NCBI GenBank assembly: GCA_030054175.1
Contig: JASGCM010000006.1
Location: 86,038 to 150,037 of the forward strand
Direction: 5' to 3'
Length of the DNA: 64,000 nucleotides
Source of the DNA: Alphaproteobacteria bacterium
Lineage (GTDB): Bacteria; Pseudomonadota; Gammaproteobacteria; Burkholderiales; Burkholderiaceae_C
Shown: one piece after another, positions 44,600 through 52,580 of the stretch
How positions within the stretch are numbered: the stretch's first letter is position 1
How the letters are laid out: every line of letters starts with the position of its first letter
Position numbers and translations under genes: made by a program
The notes under the pieces: generated by a model
What the model was told of the DNA's origin: nothing
The model's database searches: none
Seen by the model: only the letters and a program-made list of their open reading frames with translations

Positions 44600-45883
44600 T
44601 CAGGCAGGCTTAACTTCATGCGAATTGACCCTGAAAAACAGCGTGCAAAAAACCCAGGTGCTGGCCACTGAAAACAGTGTCCAATCCAATATCTCGTCCA
44701 CATATCCGATCTTTTTTGTAAATCGTGACAGCCATAAAAAAGCCACCACCATCACGGGTGCAGCCAGAAACCTGTGCGCATCATGCGCAGCATGTTCATA
44801 GGCAGAAATGAGTAGCGGCAAGGCCAGGCACAAGAAAATCAATCGATAGTCGTAGCTGGCCCCAAACACGAATGCCGCACAGAAAACGCAAAGCCCGGCC
44901 AGCGCGAGGTTGCCGTTCAAATCGTCTTCCAACGCAGGGAGATGATTCGGAAAAGGCCTGGGCAGTTTCATGGCCAGCACGCTCACAAGCGTGCACAAAA
45001 AGGCCATCAAACTCAGCGCAAAACCTGACATGCTCATGCCCGTGGTCACCGTGTCGTCACCGGTCAGCCATCGTTTCAGCCCAATCAGCACCGGCAGCGA
45101 GCCAAATGTTGTCCAGTCGTCCTTGGGCGTGTTCATCAATACAGTGACAAACCTTCCGTCCGCTGCCCACCATGCCGCGCCCAGGCCCACCGCGGCTGTG
45201 GCGAGGCCCAAGGCCCAATGGCGTCGATGTCTTACAAGCAACGCCATACAAACCACCGGGTAAAGTTTCAGCACCGTCAGCGCGACTATTCCAATTGCTC
45301 GGACACTTTGTTTGGCAATGTGCCCCAGGCGTTCGGTGAAGACAATGGTCATCACCAACAATGAAAAAATCACCAGGTCAATATTGCCCCGCTCCATGCC
45401 CAGCAACACCGAGGGCGAAAGCACGGCCCCCATCGTGACCACCCCCCCTGTTCGTGTTTGTGGCCGAAAGATGAGCCACAACGAGATGAATGCCATGCAG
45501 ATGATGGCCACCCCAAACCAGGGGGTTGTGGCTGCAGAGGCGCCCACGTGCTTGAGCTGCAGCCAAACGGGCGGATAGTTGAGCAACAAGCCTTGGAATG
45601 GTACCAATGGGTCTGGATGGCTTCTCCAGTATGCGTTGCATGCACCCGGCAGGTAGGGGTCGACGCCGTCGGCGACACAGGCGATCGAATGGGTGATCGC
45701 CCGCAGATCATTGAAACTGTTCTTGACGCCAGCGACACCCATTAACCTCCAGGCGAGCATTCTGTCCTGTGTGGCGAAAAAAAGGCAGGTGAAACTGATC
45801 AAAAATAAAAACACAGCCGTCAAAACGGCGGCTCTGCCGGTCAACAAGACGTGCGTTAGGGTTTTGATCTTTTCAACCATCAT
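44600..45883 (-). CDS. GT87/DUF2029-like polyprenyl-phosphate-sugar glycosyltransferase (GT-C fold)
   Basis: This is a membrane protein of about 427 residues with ten or more helices. The first periplasmic loop contains a conserved acidic pair (KNSFNDLRAI) and PYLPGACNAYWRSHPDP. NYPPVWLQL, GMERGNIDLVIFSLL and LKLYPVVCMALL are characteristic of the DUF2029/GT87 family, which includes mycobacterial PimE and, as I recall, the arabinofuranosyltransferase AftC. Being first in the DPA operon, it is the best candidate for the enzyme that uses polyprenylphosphoryl-arabinose. The start is the ATG at 45883 or 45880. Confidence 0.82.
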   Translation of the reverse strand: MMVEKIKTLTHVLLTGRAAVLTAVFLFLISFTCLFFATQDRMLAWRLMGVAGVKNSFNDLRAITHSIACVADGVDPYLPGACNAYWRSHPDPLVPFQGLLLNYPPVWLQLKHVGASAATTPWFGVAIICMAFISLWLIFRPQTRTGGVVTMGAVLSPSVLLGMERGNIDLVIFSLLVMTIVFTERLGHIAKQSVRAIGIVALTVLKLYPVVCMALLVRHRRHWALGLATAAVGLGAAWWAADGRFVTVLMNTPKDDWTTFGSLPVLIGLKRWLTGDDTVTTGMSMSGFALSLMAFLCTLVSVLAMKLPRPFPNHLPALEDDLNGNLALAGLCVFCAAFVFGASYDYRLIFLCLALPLLISAYEHAAHDAHRFLAAPVMVVAFLWLSRFTKKIGYVDEILDWTLFSVASTWVFCTLFFRVNSHEVKPA

Positions 45884-46029
45884 CAAATATGATTTCTAAA
45901 TAGGTAATTTATTACATAAAAGTATATAATAAATAATTACTTGAGAGCTCTCCCGCCAAGAGGTCGTTTTTCACCAAAACGCGCAGTCCATCACCTGGCA
46001 CTCAAAGCCATCATCCATCCACTGGGGTC
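45884..46029. promoter_or_regulatory. AT-rich divergent promoter region between the DPA operon and glf
   Basis: This 146-base gap is strongly AT-rich in its first 60 bases and contains TATAAT at 45925-45930 on the plus strand and TATACT on the minus strand nearby. No clear -35 box was found for either. Both operons must start here, so shared control is likely. Confidence 0.5.
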
Positions 46030-47079
46030 ATGAGTCAGTCATCCAAAACATTGATCGTGGGTTGCGGTTTTTCGGGTGCGGTCATTGCGCGCACACTGGC
46101 TGAGCACGGCAGGGTCGTGCACATCATTGACCAGCGCAACCACATCGGCGGCAATGCCCATGACTTCGTCAATGAGCACGGGATACGTGTCCATCAATAC
46201 GGGCCCCATTTATTCCACACCTCCAACGACAAGGTGGTCCAGTGGCTGTCCGCTTTTACCGACTGGTTGCCCTACCAACATCGGGTCAAGGCCTTGTTGT
46301 CAGATGGCCGGTATGTGACCCTGCCCGTCAACAAAGAGACGGCCGAGATCGTTGGTTGCGATCGCATCATCGATGTGTTCTTCCGGCCCTACACCCGCAA
46401 GATGTGGGGCGTCGAGTTGGAGCAACTGGACCCGGCCATCTTGCAGCGGGTGCCGGTGCGCGACGACCTCAACGAGTTTTACTTCCCCAACGACACCTTT
46501 CAGGCCATGCCCAAAGATGGTTACACCGCCATGTTCCAGCGCATGCTCGATCACCCCAACATCCAGCTGCAGTTGAACAAGGCCTTTGACAAAGCCGTGG
46601 AGGGGCAATACAGCCATGTCTTTAATTCAATGCCCATCGATCAATATTTTGATTACTGCCTGGGCGAGTTGCCGTACCGATCGGTCAAATTTCACCATCA
46701 CACGCTGCCCATGCCATCAATCCTGCCGGCGGCCACGGTCAACTTCACCCACGACCAGCCCTACACCAGGGTCACCGAGTGGAAAAAGCTGCCAGGCCAT
46801 GGTGAGCATCCGTCACACACCACGCTGACCTTTGAAGAGCCCTGCGACTACAAAGACAACCACATGGAGCGCTATTACCCGGTCAAAGACCTGCAGGGGA
46901 TCAACCTGCAACGCTACCAGCAATACCGAGACATGGTGCCAGCTCACATGACCTTCATCGGGCGCTGTGGCCTATACGCCTATCTGGATATGCATCAGGC
47001 GATCAGCAGTGCGCTGGCGGCGGCGGACAACCATCTGAAGGGTTTCGCAAAAGCGATGCCATTTGGGTGCTGCAATTAA
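46030..47079 (+). CDS. glf: UDP-galactopyranose mutase
   Basis: Glf converts UDP-galactopyranose to UDP-galactofuranose using reduced FAD. The 349-residue protein has the FAD motif IVGCGFSGAVIARTLAEHG and the hallmark HIIDQRNHIGGNAHDF and HQYGPHLFHTSNDKVVQWL. FFRPYTRKMWGVELEQL and the conserved arginine/tyrosine region ERYYPVKDLQG lie further on. It diverges from the DPA operon and is followed by a methyltransferase gene 16 bases later. Together with galE it supplies galactofuranose. Confidence 0.95.
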   Translation: MSQSSKTLIVGCGFSGAVIARTLAEHGRVVHIIDQRNHIGGNAHDFVNEHGIRVHQYGPHLFHTSNDKVVQWLSAFTDWLPYQHRVKALLSDGRYVTLPVNKETAEIVGCDRIIDVFFRPYTRKMWGVELEQLDPAILQRVPVRDDLNEFYFPNDTFQAMPKDGYTAMFQRMLDHPNIQLQLNKAFDKAVEGQYSHVFNSMPIDQYFDYCLGELPYRSVKFHHHTLPMPSILPAATVNFTHDQPYTRVTEWKKLPGHGEHPSHTTLTFEEPCDYKDNHMERYYPVKDLQGINLQRYQQYRDMVPAHMTFIGRCGLYAYLDMHQAISSALAAADNHLKGFAKAMPFGCCN

Positions 47080-47095
47080 AGAAAAGAGTAAAGAC

Positions 47096-47974
47096 ATGGG
47101 CGTTGATCTTCACGGATTGAATTTTTTGCGATATGCAAAAACAAAACAGCCATTGGGATCCGTCATCACCATTGGGCGTCAGGGATTGCATGTCATTGAA
47201 CCCCTCGTGAAAGAGATATTTCAAACAGGGGCCAGCTACAAAAACCAAACCTATTGCGAAGAGCTGTTAACAAAATATATGGGTGCAACAGGCGTTGAAT
47301 CTGTGGATCACAGCAACTTCGAAGGCGCCTCGCATGTTCACGACATGAATCAACCCTTGCCTTCTGATCTGGCGGGCAGATTTGACACCGTATTTGATGG
47401 GGGTTGTTTAGAGCACATCTACAACGCGCCACAAGCTTTGAAAAATTGTTCACTGCTGTGCAAACCCGGGGGCCAAATTTCGCATGTGCTCCCGGGCAAC
47501 AATTTTTGCGGACATGGCTTCTGGCAGTTTTCGCCAGAGTTGTTTTTCTCTTTGTATTCAGAGGGCAATGGTTATGCAGACACACAAGTGTTCATGGCCG
47601 ATCTCTATAACACAAGGCAGTGGTATCAAGTCAAAAAACCAGCAAACGGGGTCAGGGTCAATGTCATGTCCTCTAACCCACTGTATGTGATGGTACGGAC
47701 TGTGCGAGTGGGCACAGAGTTCAGCCACGACCATGTCCAGCAAAGTGACTATGAATTTGAGTGGAACGGATCAAACAATCACCATCTGACAGAGCCACAA
47801 AACGAGTCTGCCGTCAAACGACAGCTGAAAAAAATACTGCTGATCTACAGGCTCATGTCGCCGATTTATCACTTTTATCTGAAATTAAAAAACAGCGAAG
47901 GGTTAAATCGTAAAAATCCGGGCTTGTCATTGGTCAGTGTAAAAAATTTAATCGCCCCAACATCCCGCGCTTGA
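47096..47974 (+). CDS. Putative SAM-dependent methyltransferase
   Basis: The 292-residue product has a class I methyltransferase-like middle, with FDTVFDGGCLEHIYNAPQALKNCSLLCKPGGQISHVLPGN-type organisation (motif IV/V/VI), but motif I (VITIGRQGLHV) is degenerate. The start at 47096 has an AAAGAG upstream; a TTG at 47063 would overlap glf. The gene is clearly richer in A and T than glf and its neighbours, which suggests separate acquisition. It may methylate a sugar of the surface glycan; this is inferred from location only. Confidence 0.7.
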   Translation: MGVDLHGLNFLRYAKTKQPLGSVITIGRQGLHVIEPLVKEIFQTGASYKNQTYCEELLTKYMGATGVESVDHSNFEGASHVHDMNQPLPSDLAGRFDTVFDGGCLEHIYNAPQALKNCSLLCKPGGQISHVLPGNNFCGHGFWQFSPELFFSLYSEGNGYADTQVFMADLYNTRQWYQVKKPANGVRVNVMSSNPLYVMVRTVRVGTEFSHDHVQQSDYEFEWNGSNNHHLTEPQNESAVKRQLKKILLIYRLMSPIYHFYLKLKNSEGLNRKNPGLSLVSVKNLIAPTSRA

Positions 47975-48038
47975 CTGTGATCGCCGCATTTTGAGTGTTT
48001 GATGATTCTTAATGCGGCCAATTTCATGAGATCAATTT

Positions 48039-48761
48039 TCATGCCATCTGCCGTAATTTTCTTGAAAGCTTGCTTGAAAATTCTTCAATTTTTGAGCATA
48101 GTCCTCCTTTATTCACCAGTGACATGTATTTTCCGAAATTCAAAGGCAAAGAGGCTTTGATGTCATGCGCAACAGCCGCCATGAGCTCAGTTGACGTCCT
48201 TAGCCTGGATTCAAATAAATGGAAAAAATCCAAATTCCCGTAAAACGTTCCAATGCCAAATACGCCGGCATCGCCTAACCCCCACTTGGGCTTGATACAC
48301 ACTGTTGGATAAATCATTTCAACCGGGATTCCTGCTTGCCTGGCTTTGAGGGTCAAAATTTCACCTGCGTCGACCCGAGCATCGGCTTTTAACGAGGGTA
48401 TGCCCAACTGAGCCCATAATTTTCTTTTTACTCCAAGAAACATAGGGCCTGCGTATATCTCACTCGACGAGGCACGATTTGAATGTTGAGCCAATCCGAA
48501 AATTTTGTTGTCATCAACAATTTCGAGCGCTTTTGCAAAAGCCGAAGACTTCATCGGAAATGCATCTATGTCGCAAAAGAAGACGATGTCTTCATCCTTT
48601 GATGCTTGAAGTATCCCGGTCATCCATTCCCCGTGATCTTTTTTATCCAGATGTTGTTGAATGATTTCAATTTTTAATGTGTCAAAAACATCCTTTTGAC
48701 TTTTTATGATTTCAGCAGACATGTTTGACCAATAAAGTGAATAAACTTTATATTTTTTCAT
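48039..48761 (-). CDS. Putative glycosyltransferase with DxD motif
   Basis: This 240-residue protein is of no family I can name. It contains DIVFFCDIDAFPMKS, a DxD-type metal/nucleotide-sugar site, followed by YAGPMFLGVKRKLW and GDAGVFGIGTFYGN, an organisation seen in GT-A enzymes that inspect or modify sugars. The start at 48761 (MKKYKVYSLYW) is chosen over 48875, because the upstream part overlaps the GT25 gene in another frame. It is AT-rich like the preceding methyltransferase gene. It is convergent with it. Confidence 0.65.
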   Translation of the reverse strand: MKKYKVYSLYWSNMSAEIIKSQKDVFDTLKIEIIQQHLDKKDHGEWMTGILQASKDEDIVFFCDIDAFPMKSSAFAKALEIVDDNKIFGLAQHSNRASSSEIYAGPMFLGVKRKLWAQLGIPSLKADARVDAGEILTLKARQAGIPVEMIYPTVCIKPKWGLGDAGVFGIGTFYGNLDFFHLFESRLRTSTELMAAVAHDIKASLPLNFGKYMSLVNKGGLCSKIEEFSSKLSRKLRQMA

Positions 48762-48819
48762 TTCATCACTTTCCCATTCTGAATATGGCTGTGTGACATG
48801 GGCAGATCGACCTTGCCGA

Positions 48820-49617
48820 TCACCCCTTGACGTCACACTGACTTTGCGAAATGACCCGCAGGCCCAACATGCCACGCCATTTCAGCAACCGGGTCCAGGC
48901 CAGGTCATGCAGGTGGTAGCGCATGCCAACGGTGTTCCAGGCCAGACATTGCTTCAGGCAGCGCCACGTGAAGCGAAAGCCCAGCCAACGGCGCTGGCGC
49001 ATGGGGTCGATGACCGAGTCTTGGCGGTCGTGCGTCACCCAGGGTTCATGGGTCACATGGGCATTCAACGTGGTCAAGGGCAGTGGCCAGTCGGCCAAGG
49101 CACAGATCCGGGGGGGTTGGGCCGCCAGCAATTGCTGTGCGGCTTTGCGCGTCACCCAATAGGCCAGGTTGTGATCCGCCCGACCGGCGCAGCGGCTGAG
49201 GGTGAAGGTGCCCAAATCCAGGCTTGACCCGGCATGCACCACCGTGCAACCGGTGTACATCAGCAGTATGTCTATACCCCTGTCGGGCAACGTCGCCAAT
49301 GATCGCAGCTGGTTTTCAAACGCAGGGCCAGGGACGGCGTCTTCTTCCAGAATGACCGTGCTGGGCTCATCGGACGCCAAAAAATCGGCCAGGGCCTGCC
49401 GATGCGCCAAGGCGCAACCGATTTCGCCCGCATAGGCCAGGCGCCCCAGCCGTCGCGCAATGGCCTCTTGATCGCAAACCTGCGCCAGCGCCTCAGGCGG
49501 CCACCCCCTGACATCGACCCCATCGATGAACTTCCAGGGCGTCCCCAAGGCATTGAACCTGCTTTGGGCGCGTGCGCGCCTGGGCAAGCCTGTCATTGAA
49601 ATCACACGCAGCCACAT
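48820..49617 (-). CDS. GT25-family glycosyltransferase (LOS biosynthesis type)
   Basis: This GT25 enzyme of about 265 residues resembles the beta-galactosyl/glucosyltransferases of lipooligosaccharide synthesis (LgtB/LpsA). Typical elements are RVISMTGLPRRARA at the N terminus, YAGEIGCALAHRQAL and STVILEEDAVP (Glu-Asp motif). The start at 49617 matches the usual family start; longer options at 49641 and 49659 exist. It reads on the minus strand upstream of the DxD gene. Confidence 0.85.
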   Translation of the reverse strand: MWLRVISMTGLPRRARAQSRFNALGTPWKFIDGVDVRGWPPEALAQVCDQEAIARRLGRLAYAGEIGCALAHRQALADFLASDEPSTVILEEDAVPGPAFENQLRSLATLPDRGIDILLMYTGCTVVHAGSSLDLGTFTLSRCAGRADHNLAYWVTRKAAQQLLAAQPPRICALADWPLPLTTLNAHVTHEPWVTHDRQDSVIDPMRQRRWLGFRFTWRCLKQCLAWNTVGMRYHLHDLAWTRLLKWRGMLGLRVISQSQCDVKG

Positions 49618-49860
49618 GGGGGCACTCAAGGGCACGGCCATCGCCCGGCGCCCGCGCACGTCTCAGTCAGCCAGCGGGTGGCCCACCCATTCGGGGCGCT
49701 ATGGCTTGCGCCCGGCCAGGGCCACCGGTGGCAGTTCTGGGGGGGCGAGGCGTCGCCCTGGTCGTCTGTGACGAAGAGTTGATTGATTTTAGTCATATGG
49801 TTTGCTAAAAAATATTTTTATAATTATTTATTGCATTAAATATAAAAGAGGACTCTGGTA

Positions 49861-50472
49861 ATGAATTCTTTGTGGTTAAAGCGCCTGCTCGACATCACGC
49901 TGGCGCTGGTGTTGCTGGTTTTGGTGTCCCCGCTGTTTATCGTGATCGTCTTGTGCCATTGGCAAGATCCTGGCCAGGCGTTTTATGTCCATCGTCGGGT
50001 CGGCAGGGGCCTGAAGCCCTTTGGTTGTTACAAATTCAGAACCATGTACCCCGATGCCGAGTTGCGTTTGCAGGGCCTGATGGCCCAGTGCGCGCAATCG
50101 CGCGATCAAATGCTGACCTACGGCAAGATCTTCAGTGACCCGCGTGTCACGCCTTTGGGCAAGATCCTGCGCCGCACCAGCCTGGACGAATTGCCGCAGC
50201 TGATCAACGTGCTCAAAGGCGACATGAGCCTGGTGGGGCCGCGGCCGGTCACGGCGGCCGAACTGGTGCATTACGGCGAGCAGGCCGGCCTGGTGTTCAG
50301 TGGCCCGCCGGGTATCACGGGTTTGTGGCAGGTCAGTGGGCGCAGTTTCAACGGCTACGAGCAAAGGGTGGCCTGGGATGTGTGGTACGTACAGCACCAC
50401 AGCCTGTGGCTCGACTTAAAAATTCTGGCCAAAACCCCCTGGGCGGTGGTGCGGGGCCACGGGGCTTGGTGA
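49861..50472 (+). CDS. Initiating sugar-1-phosphate transferase (polyprenyl-phosphate hexose-1-phosphate transferase, short form)
   Basis: This membrane enzyme transfers a sugar-1-phosphate from a nucleotide sugar to undecaprenyl phosphate to start repeat-unit assembly. The 203-residue short form has one N-terminal hydrophobic segment ([18 protein letters not shown]), the [22 protein letters not shown] motif, the catalytic [27 protein letters not shown] and [17 protein letters not shown] sits about eight bases before the ATG after an AT-rich leader with TATAAT at 49819-49824. Sugar specificity is not evident. Confidence 0.92.
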   Translation: MNSLWLKRLLDITLALVLLVLVSPLFIVIVLCHWQDPGQAFYVHRRVGRGLKPFGCYKFRTMYPDAELRLQGLMAQCAQSRDQMLTYGKIFSDPRVTPLGKILRRTSLDELPQLINVLKGDMSLVGPRPVTAAELVHYGEQAGLVFSGPPGITGLWQVSGRSFNGYEQRVAWDVWYVQHHSLWLDLKILAKTPWAVVRGHGAW

Positions 50473-50509
50473 GCAAAGGCGGCGCTGGTCAGCGGCCTCG
50501 GCCCATGCG

Positions 50510-51058
50510 TTACAACACCAGCGCCAGCAGGGCCGTGGCATCACCCGCAGGGTGATCGCCATGCCGCCACACCACGTCGGCCTGTTCGGGGGGCTCATAG
50601 GTGTCGCCTATGCCGCTCATTTGGGGCAGCAGGCCCTCTCTAGCCCGGCGGTACAGGCCCTTGGGGTCTCGCGATTCGCACACCGCCAGGGGCGTGTCCA
50701 CATAGACCTCTAAAAAATGCTCTGGCCCGATGATGTGGCGCGCCAGCGCCCGGTCTTTGCGATAGGGGCTGATCAGGGCAACCAGCACCACTAGGCCGGC
50801 CTGCGACATCAACCGGGCGACCTCGGCCACCCGGCGCATGTTCTCGGCCCGATCCGCCGGGCTAAACCCCAGGTCCCGGTTCAGGCCCTGTCGCAAGGCA
50901 TCGCCGTCGAGCACGCAACAGCCTTGGGCATGCGCCCTGAGCCCGTCGGCCAGGGCCTGTGCCAGCGTGGATTTGCCCGCCCCCGACAGGCCGGTAAGCC
51001 ACACCACCATGCCGGCCTGAACCGGAGGCGGGCAAGGCAATGCGGGGTCATGGGTCAT
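50510..51058 (-). CDS. cysC: Adenylylsulfate (APS) kinase, stand-alone
   Basis: CysC phosphorylates adenylylsulfate to PAPS, the universal sulfate donor. The 182-residue protein has the P-loop WLTGLSGAGKSTLAQALAD, the APS-binding LDGDALRQGLNRDLGFSPADRAENMRR, and PYRKDRALAR and DPKGLYRRAR of the lid. It is not linked here to cysDN or sulfite genes but lies in the polysaccharide locus, together with the sulfotransferase gene at 55442. A dedicated role in glycan sulfation is therefore likely. It is convergent with the sugar transferase gene. Confidence 0.93.
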   Translation of the reverse strand: MTHDPALPCPPPVQAGMVVWLTGLSGAGKSTLAQALADGLRAHAQGCCVLDGDALRQGLNRDLGFSPADRAENMRRVAEVARLMSQAGLVVLVALISPYRKDRALARHIIGPEHFLEVYVDTPLAVCESRDPKGLYRRAREGLLPQMSGIGDTYEPPEQADVVWRHGDHPAGDATALLALVL

Positions 51059-51189
51059 GGGTGGGCTCGGTTCTGGGAATGGCATAACAAGTAGCACAAA
51101 GTGAAAAAGAGATGTGCAGAAATACCGATCATTTTAAAACCATATAATACTAAAAATACTGATAATTAAATAAAAATAGATTGAAGTGA

Positions 51190-52242
51190 ATGCGCAAAAA
51201 AGAGAGCCCGATACCCGATCGCGAGTGGTCTTTATCGGCCTTTCGCACAAGCCTAGGTCGAATGATCGACTTCTATCGCACTGGCCACGCCTATCGACTC
51301 GGGCAAGTAGTGCCGCCTGTAGTCGACCCCAATACTGTCGCCCCGACCCATCCGGTGGTGCTGGTCACTTGCGGGTTCGGTGGTGTCCGCTATCAGGAAG
51401 CCGCACAGCGTTTGGCAAGGCAGGCCCAAGCCCTCAACACCTTCACCGACATCCGCGTCTACACCGATTTGGCCCAGGTGCCCAACCTGAGTACCGCTTT
51501 GGCGGGCACCTTACAACAGTGGGCCGCCCGACACCCGCGCGGATGGGGGCTTTGGGCCTGGAAGCCCGTGGTGCTTGGGTGCGTCATGCAAACTTTGCCC
51601 GAGGGGGCAGAGGTGTTCTACATGGACGCCGGATGCGAAATCTCTCCTTTGGGCGGGCCCTGGTTCACCGCTTTGCGCCAGCACCTCTGGCGGCACGGTT
51701 GCCTTTTTTTTCACATGCCGTTTTTGGAGCGCAATTGGACCCACCCCATGGTGTTGCGCCACTTTCACAGGCCGCCAGACGATGGGGGGGGGCAAATCCA
51801 GGCGACCTGGTTTGGCTTGCTCAACACAGCCACCAACCGGCTGTGGGTGCAACAGTGGCAGCAGGCTTGTCTGTTGGACGATGGTCGGCTTTTGGCCCCC
51901 CAGGGGGCTGAACCAACGCCCCACCTGTGGGACCATCGCCACGATCAGTCGGTGCTCAGTTGCCTGGTCAAGCAACAAGGCTGGCCTACTTTGCCGCATC
52001 AAGATTTTTTCACCCAAGGGCTTTACTACCCACACAGCCCGGTGCTGCGTGTGCCTGTTCATGCTTTGCGCCAAGCGGGGCAAGACAGCCAACTCGATGT
52101 TTGGCTGGCCAGCAACCGGCCACCGTCGGCTTGGTCAAAGGGGTGGCGAGCCAGGTGGCACGCTATTGATTGGTTCAAGGCTTTAATCCGCCCCCTGATT
52201 TGGCACTTTAAGCAGGCACGGCATTCACGCCCCAAATCCTGA
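51190..52242 (+). CDS. Conserved capsule-locus protein of unknown function (glycosyltransferase-like)
   Basis: This 350-residue protein contains VVLVTCGFGGVRYQEAAQRL at about residues 56-75 and the stretch GWGLWAWKPVVLGCVMQTLP followed by FYMDAGCEISP. I recall a similar WxWKP...Y-x-DAG pattern in unannotated proteins of capsule and O-antigen loci that resemble GT-A enzymes. A His-rich segment (HLWDHRHDQSVLSCL) follows. It diverges from cysC. No specific reaction is proposed. Confidence 0.65.
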   Translation: MRKKESPIPDREWSLSAFRTSLGRMIDFYRTGHAYRLGQVVPPVVDPNTVAPTHPVVLVTCGFGGVRYQEAAQRLARQAQALNTFTDIRVYTDLAQVPNLSTALAGTLQQWAARHPRGWGLWAWKPVVLGCVMQTLPEGAEVFYMDAGCEISPLGGPWFTALRQHLWRHGCLFFHMPFLERNWTHPMVLRHFHRPPDDGGGQIQATWFGLLNTATNRLWVQQWQQACLLDDGRLLAPQGAEPTPHLWDHRHDQSVLSCLVKQQGWPTLPHQDFFTQGLYYPHSPVLRVPVHALRQAGQDSQLDVWLASNRPPSAWSKGWRARWHAIDWFKALIRPLIWHFKQARHSRPKS

Positions 52243-52580
52243 GCCGTGATTACAAAACCCTTTAGAAAAAAATAAATCGAAATAAATTATTTCAAACAGA
52301 AAAGTGAATTAAAGATATAAAATAATGCATTCAAACGAATCTTTGCAAACAAATAGTAGCAACCGTTTCGTCCTGCCTACCAAAAACACCAAGCACTTTT
52401 GCGCTCCGCGTAATTCACAACAACGATGTCAGCTTCACTCACCGTCTTTGTGGATGTGAAAGACAGTCTCGATGACCTGTTAATGACCGTTCTCAGCATT
52501 TTGGGTCAATCCGATCCTCTAGATCCTCCGTGGCAAGGCTATGGCCCCTATCGCTAAACGCATATGCCCTAGGCCTCAAC
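52243..52580. other. AT-rich leader upstream of the GT2 gene
   Basis: Positions 52260-52350 are very AT-rich and contain TATAAA-like boxes near 52315, a plausible promoter for the GT2 gene. The remaining 230 bases would be an unusually long leader and include a 43-codon open frame (52426-52557). No hairpin terminator or ops element was seen. Confidence 0.5.
52426..52557 (+). CDS. Short ORF resembling a GT2 N terminus (possible remnant)
   Basis: This 43-codon frame begins with ATG, reads MSASLTVFVDVKDSLDDLL, then MTVLSILGQSDPLDPPW, and ends at TAA 23 bases before the GT2 start at 52581. The SLTVFVDVKDSLDDLL...SILGQS spacing resembles the first strand-helix of GT2 transferases, so it could be a leftover of an older gene, a leader peptide, or chance. 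No good ribosome-binding site precedes it. Confidence 0.3.
   Translation: MSASLTVFVDVKDSLDDLLMTVLSILGQSDPLDPPWQGYGPYR

Noticed and set aside
50510..51058. CysC as part of assimilatory sulfate reduction
   Set aside because: No cysD, cysN, cysH or cysI is near; the setting is wholly polysaccharide synthesis with a sulfotransferase, which fits PAPS supply better.
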